From Triparma columacea (taxonomy: Eukaryota; Sar; Bolidophyceae; Parmales; Triparmaceae), in NCBI GenBank assembly GCA_030267965.1, contig BRYA01000351.1:32873-96872 (forward strand): a DNA stretch of 64,000 bases. The letters run 5' to 3'. Below, one piece after another: positions 57,007 to 64,000 of this stretch. Below the pieces are notes generated by a model. That model did no database searches. It was not told the DNA's origin and was given only the letters and a program-made list of their open reading frames with translations. The translations under genes and the position numbers were made by a program. Each line of letters begins with the position of its first letter. Position 1 is the stretch's first letter.

Positions 57007-60000
57007 ATGAAAGTTAGCCCAATGCAGGAGGACGAGCAAGTCATCGCCGTAAACGACGGCGAGAGGGGCCTCACTGACCAAGAAGAGAATGTCGACGTCG
57101 AGAGCGAAGTAAACGAGGAGATTGTTGGTGCTCCTGACGATATTATTGAGTTGATCAATGACAATGATATGGAGAATGGACGGGTTTTTGGCGTCGACGA
57201 CCCTCCTGACGGCCTTGATGACAACAAACATTCGGTGGAGGAAAAAGCCGAGGGAAACAAAGCGTCCCTCGTAGGCATCGCCGGAGCCACCCAGACTGAT
57301 GAGGAGATTGACCGAGCTGCGCTAGAGGCGCTCACCAACATATTGAGGAACGAGCCACAAGATTACACCGAGGAGGAGAAGCACACAATCAGGAAGGGGG
57401 AGGAGTTCTACGAGAAGTGTAAGAAGGGAGAGAATTTTGACGATTTGAAGAGTCCTGATGAGAGGGTCAAGATGAAGCGAGTTCATGTCGATGGGGCAAG
57501 CAGTGGGACTGGTTTTGCCACAACTGTGGTTGATGCTAGTGTCGAGGAGTGTGCTGCAAGACAAATATCAGTATTGAACAGCAGAGAGACCGGAAAAGAT
57601 TTAAAGAAATGGGGACTGACTTTCTTAAAAACCATCAATGTGAACCCCCACACTCTCTACTACATCACAACAAGGGAACTAGGTCTCCCTGGGTTTGCTC
57701 CACGTGATGGGAGGAGTAAAGTTACCTGGTTCAAGCAACACGATGGCAAAGTCATTATTGATATTGCAGACACAGATGAGCTTCATAAAGACTTTGCAGT
57801 GAAGGCTAGGAATGTTTTAGTGAAGATCCATACAGTATGGGTATTTGAGACACTTGGCCCTATTGGAGGTGTGCCACAAACATCAGTCACTTTCACAACA
57901 AAAATGGACCTTGGTGGTGTTTTCTTCTCCTCTATTGTGAACAAGATTGCGCCAAGGTTTCTTGCACAGGTCTCAGACTTGAGAAAGAAGTTCGATAAGA
58001 GCAGAGATATTGATGGCTTTAAGCTGCTGCAGACAGTAGATATCATCAACAACGAGATCCAGGATTACACTGACGCTGAAGAGGCGCTAATTAGCAATGG
58101 CAAGAAGTTTTACATGGATTGCGTGGCAAGCAAGAAATTCAAGAATGTGAAGAGTCAAGATCCCAGGGTGAAGACTAAGTTGATTCATCTTGAGGGAGAA
58201 TCTCAAGGCATTGTGATATGTGAGGCTGTTGTTGATGCTTCACTTGCAGAATGTGTGGCATACGACTTTACCAAGGACAGCAGAAAGAGGCAAGCTGGCC
58301 TGAAAAATAAGAACATTGTCAAACAACATGTGAGGAGATTAAACAATCACTCGCAGCTCTATTTGCGAATCCAGAATTTTGGAGCTGGATTCTCTCTCAG
58401 GGAAGGACACAGCAAAATAATCTGGAAAAAGGAGGGAGATAAGGCATGGATTATCTACGAAGATACAACTGAGCTGATGGATGACATGCCACTTGGAAGA
58501 CGTAATATTCTAATTTCATTCCGGACAACTTGGTTGTTTGAAAGCATGGAGAACCGGGGGTCAATCAAACAAACACTTGCCTCTTATGCTTCAAGATACG
58601 ATATTAAGGGAGCTGTGCCGGTCTGGTTGGTGAACAAATTGGCTGTTAAAACAGTCCACAACATGATTGAATTGCGGAAGAAGTTTCACCAGAGTGATGA
58701 CAAGATTGACAGGGCTGCGCTGGAATACCTTGCAAATATCATCAAGAATGAGCCTCAAGATTATACCAAGGAGGAGGAGGAGGCAATTGGGAAGGGGAAG
58801 GAATTCTATGAAAAGTGCAAAGAGGGGAAGAACTTTGATGATTTGAAGAGTCCTGATGAGAGGGTAAAGGCAAAGTTTGTACATCTAGAAGGAGTCACAC
58901 TTGGAGTACTTCTTTGCGAAGCTGTTTTGGATGCACCTGTTGAAGAATGTACTGCATATGACTTTATCAAGGACAGCAGAAAGAGGCAAGCTGACCTGAA
59001 GGCTAAGAACATTGTCAAACAACATGTGAGGAGGATAAACAATCACTCGCAGCTCTATTTGCGAATCCAGAATTTTGGAGCTGGATTCTCTCTCAGGGAA
59101 GGACACAGCAAAATAATCTGGAAAAAGGAGGGAGATAAGGCATGGATTATCTATGAAGATACGACTGAGCTGATGGATGACATGCCACTTGGAAGACGTA
59201 ATGTCCTAATTTCATTCCGGACAACTTGGTTGTTTGAAAGCTTGGAGAAGGGGGGGCCAATCAAACAAACACGTGCCTCTTATGCTTCAAGATACAACAT
59301 TAAGGGAGCTGTGCCAGTCTGGTTGATGAATAGACTGGCAATTAAGACAGCCAGCAACATGATTCACATCAGAAAGAAGTTTGACAAGAGCCAAGAGATT
59401 GACGCCTTTAAGAGACAGCAGATCATTGCAAAGTTTGAGGAAATTGCAGTTGAGGGAGCACCAGGGATTGAAAGTCACTTCGACGAGATTGGTGGAGCTC
59501 AAGAGATAAGTAGTGCTTTGTCTGGACAGACCTTGATAAAGGCAGAGAAGGGAATGGGATGGGGGATGACTTCAATAAGTGTAAGAGCATCCCACAAGGA
59601 GGTTGCAGCGTTCTTCTGGGGCCTTAAAAGTGAAGCTGAATCCCAGCCTGAGATTCACAGAGTTAACAACAAGATACTTGTAGTCACAGTTGAACATGAA
59701 GGGCATCTCACAGCTGTAAGGTTCTCAGAGGCTGGCCAGATGAAGACAGACGTTGAAATGATGACTAGACATAAGGGTTTAGGAAAAGCTGCCAGCAAAC
59801 AGAGTGTAATTAAGCACCTGAGCATGGTAACTAATGCTGCTTACTACTTTGATAACCTTCTGAAGAGTGCAGAAGCAGGGGAGCAGGATGGGAGGAGGTT
59901 TGGAGAGCAGCTGATGGAGAGAGTGAAGAAAAGGATTGTTGGGGACAGTAAAGTAGAGGCCGTGAGGGACTTTATTGCTGCCAATAGGGCACTGAGAGAG

Positions 60001-63000
60001 ATTACAGAGCAGCATGGTTTCATGAGATCTCTGCTGTATGCTGTGGTCATGAACAAATTTAAAAGGAGAGCGACAAATGAGGGAGAAGATAATAGTGAGG
60101 AGGAAGCCAGGGGGTGGGAGATTGGGAGTGCAATGACAGCAGTCATGTTGACTACAGCAACTGCTGCTCATGCTGTTGATGAGTGGGCACATCAATTTAC
60201 TGAAGTGCAAGAAGTCATGAATGAACAAGAGTGGGTAAGGCCCATGCTTGAGGAGATTGCTACGAAACTATTTATGAAGTCTACCTTAGGCTTAAAGGCA
60301 AGGGTGACTGTTGGAGCTATTACTAGTATGACTGATTTGCTGACTGATGTGTATGTGACTTACATGCTTTGGAGTGATGAGAAGTATGGGTACTTTAAGG
60401 CATCTCTGGCAAGTTTGACAGTGTCAATTGGGATTCAAATGCTTGTTGTTTGGTTATCGAACAGAAAGTTGGGGATGAAGAGGGTGTTACGGGAGTGGAT
60501 TCCAATCTTACTTGGGTACAAGCCTGCAGTTGATGCTTATAGGGTAGCGACTGGAGCAAAGCAAGAGGTTGGGACTGATGCTGACCCAATGTTTGAGATG
60601 ACAATGATGAAAAGTGTTGAGATGTTTGCTGAGGCAATCCCTGGAGTGATTATCCAACTCATGGCTATAGCAACCAGTGACAAAGATGTTGGAACTACAG
60701 CATGGCTTTCAGTTGCAGTGTCAGCACTTACCACAGGCTTTGCCTCAGCAACAGTCAGTTATGATTTTGACACAGACCCTGCTAAGAGAGAAATGACACC
60801 AGACTTCTATGGATATATACCAGCAAAAGCAAGCAAGAGAACAGTAGTATTTGTGTCAATGTTGCTGTACACTGCAGGAATGCTTCTAATAAGGTGTACA
60901 ACAATAGTTCTTCTTGGGTTGATGGAGGGTAGTTGGGCCTTTTTCTACATTGGAGCAGACCTTGGTTTATACTTTTTGGTTAAGATATTGAGGGGAGACT
61001 TTTGGTACTGGGTACCATTTGGAGGAAACATAGAGATTGTGAGTAGCATTTTTGCCAGAGTGACAGTTAAGATCATTGTAGACTTCACTTCAAATGTGCA
61101 GTTTAGACATCCTAATGAAGTTGGGGGAGCCTATTGGTTGTTTGGTCTTTTGTTGACAATGGGAAGCCTACCAGTGTCAGTATATATAGCTTCACCTTAT
61201 GTTGATAAGAGAGCAATTGATATTGCGTCATCAATTGTGAAGGGTTTCATACCTATAACTACCCTATGCTTTGCTGTCTTCTTTTGGAACATTGAGAAGA
61301 AGTACTTGCACACCTTCTGGAGCACACAGAGATCAAAGGACGTATCAATGGCATATTTCCTTGAAGGAGAAAGTGATAAAATGAAGTTTGAGGTCTTTGC
61401 AAGCTCAAGACATCATTGGGTCGCAATTGAAGGCGAATTAAGAAAGTGGATTGAGTTGAACTGGGCTGAATGGGAAAGGGAGAAGCCAGAGTGGCTTACT
61501 GATGTGATAAAAGCAACAGTACCTGTAGACTTCATTCCAGGAGATGGAGATGCTAGAAGGAGAGAGGGTGTGAGAAGAGCAAGTGTTGATGCTGAAGCTG
61601 AACGTGGTCTAGCAGGTACTTTGAGAGCAAGTATTAGGAGAGCAAGTGTTAATTTGGATAACAGAGGCGCACTGATTGCTTCACATGCTGTGAATGATAC
61701 TACACAAGACTATGCTGATTTAGATCCTAAACAAATAGGAAAGTTGTTGGGTGAGCAACTGTTGGTTGCATTAAGTTTCAGGAAGAAGGGAGTTACAAAG
61801 GAGGAGGCAGTGAGATCATTTATGGTGAACAACTATATTCTGAGACAGGCTGCAGAGAAATATGTGTTTATCATACCAATGCTTGGCGCTATTGTCAAGA
61901 ACAAGCTGCGTGGGCTTAGGAAGGTAGAAGGTAGGGCTGCAGAGCTGGTGGAGAAGGATGGAAGGGAGATTGGGGAGTCTCTAGCGAGGAGTTTGGCAAT
62001 CAATACTCAGCCAGTTGCTGCTGTAGATGCCTTCATCTTAAATTTCCCTGCTCTACAGGAGCTTGATGAGGAATATGAATGGTTCAGACCTATGATTGAG
62101 AGAATTAGCTACAAGCTATTGGAGGAAGTTCCTTGGGGGTTGAAGTTGAGAGTCACAATTGGTGCTATAACTAGTATGACCGATTTAGTGACTGATGTGT
62201 ATGTGACGTACATGTTTTGGAGTGATGAGAAGTATGGGTACTTTAAGGCATCTCTGGCAAGTTTGGTAATGTCAATTGGGATGCAAATACTTGTTGTCTG
62301 GGGTCAGAACAGAAAGTTAGGGACGAAGAGGGTGCTGATGGAGTCCCTTCCTATTTTAATAGGTTTCAAACCTGCAGTTGATGCTTACAGGGTAGCAAAA
62401 GGAGAAAAGCAAGAGGCTGGACAAGCCATTGATGCACTGACAGAGTTAACTTTCATGAAAGTGATTGAGATGTTTGCTGAAGCCATACCTGGTGTAATCA
62501 TTCAACTTATGGCAATTGCAACTAGTGGTAACGAAGTTTCAAAAGCAGCCTGGTTATCACTCTCAGTTTCTGCCCTGACAACAGGCTTTGCATCAGCAAC
62601 TATTAGTTATGACTTTGACACTGACCCAGTGAAGAGAGAGCAAGTGCCTGACTTCTATGGGTATGTGCCTGCAAACCCCACCAAGAGATCTATTGTATTT
62701 GTTTCAATGACATGCTTTAGCGCATGTATGTTTTTGATAAGGTGCATGTCAATAGTTCTGTTAGGGCTACTTGGTGGTAGATGGGTCATTCTCTATGTTG
62801 GGGCTGACCTTGGTCTATACTTTCTTGTGAAGGTCTTAAGAGGAGACTTTTGGTATTGGATTCCTGTTGGAGGCAATGTAGAAGTAGTGAGTAGCATTGT
62901 AGCTAGAGTTCTCGTGAAGGTAGTCACAGACTTTACATCAATTGTGCAGTTTAGGCATCCTTATGAGCTTGGTGGAATGTATTGGCTGCTTGGCTTTGTT

Positions 63001-63603
63001 TTGACGATTGGAAGTCTCCCAGTAGCTATTATCCTAGCTGAAATAGAAGATGTTATCAAGGAGAGGCTTAAATTGGCATGGGCAGTAGTTATAATACTTA
63101 TACCATTCACTATGCTTTGTTTCGCAGCATTTTTCTTGAACACAGAGAAAAAATACTGGATAACCTTTTACAGTTTGGAAAGAGGGAAAGACTTAACTGT
63201 AAAAGGATTCAAGGAAGCTACAAATGACAAGCTGAAGGCATCTAAAGCATTCCGTCATTCTAGAAAACATTTAATTACAATCGAAGAGGAGGTTAAAGCT
63301 TGGGTAGAGGCTAACTGGGAGCAATGGGAGGAAGAGAAGCCAGAATGGTTTGATAAAGCAATGAGAGCTAGAGTACCAGTGGAATACATTCCAGGAGCAG
63401 GAGGTGCTAGAAGGAGAGAGAGTGCTAGGAGAGCAAGTGTCAATGATGCTGAGGGGGGTCTAGCAGGTGCTTTAAAAGCAGGTATTAGGAGAGCAAGTTT
63501 TGGAGGCGCTGATGTTGGAGATATTGTAGGTGTAGGAGGTGGGAAGGCTAAAGTAAGCAGTGTAGTGCCGATGGAAGATGAGGATAGGATTGGGCGTGAC
63601 TAA
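57007..63603 (+). CDS. START-domain / XK-related-like polytopic membrane fusion protein
   Basis: Intronless 2198-codon frame. After an acidic ~90-residue leader come three START-like lipid-binding repeats of about 230 residues (roughly 95-335, 336-565, 566-795), each beginning with EPQDYT-EEE-type and FYEKC helices and containing WLF/WVFE and IIDFR-like core strands. A fourth, diverged START-like domain covers about 797-970. Two copies of a multispan membrane module follow (about 1094-1430 and 1710-2050), each starting GAITSMTDLLTDVYVTYM and including EMFAEAIPGVIIQLMAIA, GFASATxSYDFDTDP and ADLGLYFLVKxLRGDFWYW. The TD-LxTDVYVxY and ExFxExxPG-IQL pattern reminds me of XK-related lipid scramblases; that link is tentative. 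Ser-rich RRASV sites end each module. Codons are A/T-richer than in neighbouring genes. The start is ATG 57007. Confidence 0.78.
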   Translation: MKVSPMQEDEQVIAVNDGERGLTDQEENVDVESEVNEEIVGAPDDIIELINDNDMENGRVFGVDDPPDGLDDNKHSVEEKAEGNKASLVGIAGATQTDEEIDRAALEALTNILRNEPQDYTEEEKHTIRKGEEFYEKCKKGENFDDLKSPDERVKMKRVHVDGASSGTGFATTVVDASVEECAARQISVLNSRETGKDLKKWGLTFLKTINVNPHTLYYITTRELGLPGFAPRDGRSKVTWFKQHDGKVIIDIADTDELHKDFAVKARNVLVKIHTVWVFETLGPIGGVPQTSVTFTTKMDLGGVFFSSIVNKIAPRFLAQVSDLRKKFDKSRDIDGFKLLQTVDIINNEIQDYTDAEEALISNGKKFYMDCVASKKFKNVKSQDPRVKTKLIHLEGESQGIVICEAVVDASLAECVAYDFTKDSRKRQAGLKNKNIVKQHVRRLNNHSQLYLRIQNFGAGFSLREGHSKIIWKKEGDKAWIIYEDTTELMDDMPLGRRNILISFRTTWLFESMENRGSIKQTLASYASRYDIKGAVPVWLVNKLAVKTVHNMIELRKKFHQSDDKIDRAALEYLANIIKNEPQDYTKEEEEAIGKGKEFYEKCKEGKNFDDLKSPDERVKAKFVHLEGVTLGVLLCEAVLDAPVEECTAYDFIKDSRKRQADLKAKNIVKQHVRRINNHSQLYLRIQNFGAGFSLREGHSKIIWKKEGDKAWIIYEDTTELMDDMPLGRRNVLISFRTTWLFESLEKGGPIKQTRASYASRYNIKGAVPVWLMNRLAIKTASNMIHIRKKFDKSQEIDAFKRQQIIAKFEEIAVEGAPGIESHFDEIGGAQEISSALSGQTLIKAEKGMGWGMTSISVRASHKEVAAFFWGLKSEAESQPEIHRVNNKILVVTVEHEGHLTAVRFSEAGQMKTDVEMMTRHKGLGKAASKQSVIKHLSMVTNAAYYFDNLLKSAEAGEQDGRRFGEQLMERVKKRIVGDSKVEAVRDFIAANRALREITEQHGFMRSLLYAVVMNKFKRRATNEGEDNSEEEARGWEIGSAMTAVMLTTATAAHAVDEWAHQFTEVQEVMNEQEWVRPMLEEIATKLFMKSTLGLKARVTVGAITSMTDLLTDVYVTYMLWSDEKYGYFKASLASLTVSIGIQMLVVWLSNRKLGMKRVLREWIPILLGYKPAVDAYRVATGAKQEVGTDADPMFEMTMMKSVEMFAEAIPGVIIQLMAIATSDKDVGTTAWLSVAVSALTTGFASATVSYDFDTDPAKREMTPDFYGYIPAKASKRTVVFVSMLLYTAGMLLIRCTTIVLLGLMEGSWAFFYIGADLGLYFLVKILRGDFWYWVPFGGNIEIVSSIFARVTVKIIVDFTSNVQFRHPNEVGGAYWLFGLLLTMGSLPVSVYIASPYVDKRAIDIASSIVKGFIPITTLCFAVFFWNIEKKYLHTFWSTQRSKDVSMAYFLEGESDKMKFEVFASSRHHWVAIEGELRKWIELNWAEWEREKPEWLTDVIKATVPVDFIPGDGDARRREGVRRASVDAEAERGLAGTLRASIRRASVNLDNRGALIASHAVNDTTQDYADLDPKQIGKLLGEQLLVALSFRKKGVTKEEAVRSFMVNNYILRQAAEKYVFIIPMLGAIVKNKLRGLRKVEGRAAELVEKDGREIGESLARSLAINTQPVAAVDAFILNFPALQELDEEYEWFRPMIERISYKLLEEVPWGLKLRVTIGAITSMTDLVTDVYVTYMFWSDEKYGYFKASLASLVMSIGMQILVVWGQNRKLGTKRVLMESLPILIGFKPAVDAYRVAKGEKQEAGQAIDALTELTFMKVIEMFAEAIPGVIIQLMAIATSGNEVSKAAWLSLSVSALTTGFASATISYDFDTDPVKREQVPDFYGYVPANPTKRSIVFVSMTCFSACMFLIRCMSIVLLGLLGGRWVILYVGADLGLYFLVKVLRGDFWYWIPVGGNVEVVSSIVARVLVKVVTDFTSIVQFRHPYELGGMYWLLGFVLTIGSLPVAIILAEIEDVIKERLKLAWAVVIILIPFTMLCFAAFFLNTEKKYWITFYSLERGKDLTVKGFKEATNDKLKASKAFRHSRKHLITIEEEVKAWVEANWEQWEEEKPEWFDKAMRARVPVEYIPGAGGARRRESARRASVNDAEGGLAGALKAGIRRASFGGADVGDIVGVGGGKAKVSSVVPMEDEDRIGRD
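58280..59340. repeat. Homogenised START-repeat segments, 696-bp period
   Basis: START repeats 2 and 3 are nearly identical at the DNA level over about 58274-58560 versus 58970-59256, an offset of 696 bp, but clearly diverged on either side. Only scattered third-position differences (for example TCTACGA/TCTATGA, ACAACT/ACGACT) are seen within the core. Confidence 0.85.
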
Positions 63604-64000
63604 TAGGGCAGCAACATTTGTAGGAAAAATTGATTTGATTTGTTATTGTTGCGATATTTTGAAAGTGTTAGGGTTGTTTGGTGTGGGGGTGGGAGTTTTA
63701 AAGTGGTTTGTGAGTATTTTAGAAGTGTGGTTTATGTATTTTGAAAGTGTTAAAGTGGTTTGTGAGTATTGAGGAAGTGTTATAGATGTGTGTGTAGTTT
63801 TAAAGAGTTGTGGCAGTGTTATAGTGTTAGAAATTATGGGGTTTTGAAGAATTGTGGAATTGTTAATGTGGTTTGTGAGTATAATGGAAGTTTAGTAGAT
63901 GTGTAAGGGGAGAAATAAAAGAGTGTTAGTGTAGTTGTGGAGAGGATATAGAGAATTTAAGGGGAGAGAGTAGAGGAGAGGAGGGTATAAGGTGGAATAA
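63604..64000. other. 3' flank with GTGGTTTGTGAGTAT repeats
   Basis: 397 bp after tandem stops (TAATAG), rich in G and T on the plus strand. The element GTGGTTTGTGAGTAT occurs at about 63703-63717, 63755-63769 and 63868-63882, with GAAAGTGTTA-type units between. A 64-codon frame here is repeat-derived. The 3' end of the START gene's transcript must lie in it; no poly(A) signal is certain (an AATAAA occurs near 63914). Confidence 0.6.

Overview
The window is nuclear DNA of a eukaryotic microalga. Most protein genes are split by short introns (about 50-270 bp, GTGAG-type donors, CTAAC/CTCAC-like branch sites, often C-rich tracts before AG), and they alternate freely between strands with 60-400 bp between them. 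Two proteins carry plastid-type presequences in which a signal peptide is followed by an aromatic residue: porphobilinogen deaminase (AVA/FVP) and a lumenal FKBP with a twin-arginine second signal. Such leaders are typical of complex red-derived plastids in heterokonts. A CFAP20-domain protein, a TPR-formin and a BspA-type leucine-rich-repeat pseudogene fit a flagellate-derived photosynthetic stramenopile. A bolidophyte-like alga is my best guess; the genus is inference.

Layout. 0.2-9.7 kb: lumenal FKBP, GH30 glycosidase, mitochondrial FAD oxidoreductase, SABATH-type methyltransferase, Leu/Phe/Val-dehydrogenase-like enzyme, and an eight-exon secreted cupredoxin-DUF305 protein. 10-11.5 kb: a BspA-LRR pseudogene with four in-frame stops, then a duplicated fragment. 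11.5-21.7 kb: M20 peptidase, CRAL-TRIO protein, a large single-pass membrane protein, AFG2/SPATA5-like AAA ATPase, a small coiled-coil protein and a Rab GTPase. 21.8-35.2 kb: kinesin-4 with a SAP motif, NFS1 cysteine desulfurase, SENP8-like protease, ankyrin/IQ protein, V-ATPase c'' subunit and a Hook-like protein. 35.3-51.2 kb: TPR-formin, a MAP kinase with TEH instead of TEY, Atg22-like transporter, porphobilinogen deaminase and a 1733-residue coiled-coil protein. 51.3-56 kb: a 5S rRNA gene, a small plant-type domain protein, a CFAP20-domain protein and a TspO/MBR-like membrane protein. 57-63.6 kb: an intronless 2198-codon gene with three to four START-like domains and two copies of a polytopic XK-related-like membrane module.

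The genes are housekeeping and cell-architecture functions rather than one pathway. Functional threads are tetrapyrrole and Fe-S metabolism (porphobilinogen deaminase, NFS1, TspO-like), cytoskeleton (kinesin-4, Hook, formin, CFAP20), membrane traffic and lipids (Rab, CRAL-TRIO, V-ATPase, Atg22-like, START fusion) and proteolysis (M20, SENP8, AFG2). Exon boundaries were derived by hand from splice signals plus reading-phase agreement. The least expected features are the START/XK-like fusion, introns sharing sequence and terminal inverted repeats, several stop-free introns of length 3n, a 4-nt microexon, a start codon apparently split by an intron, the TEH kinase and the formin lacking a proline-rich FH1.
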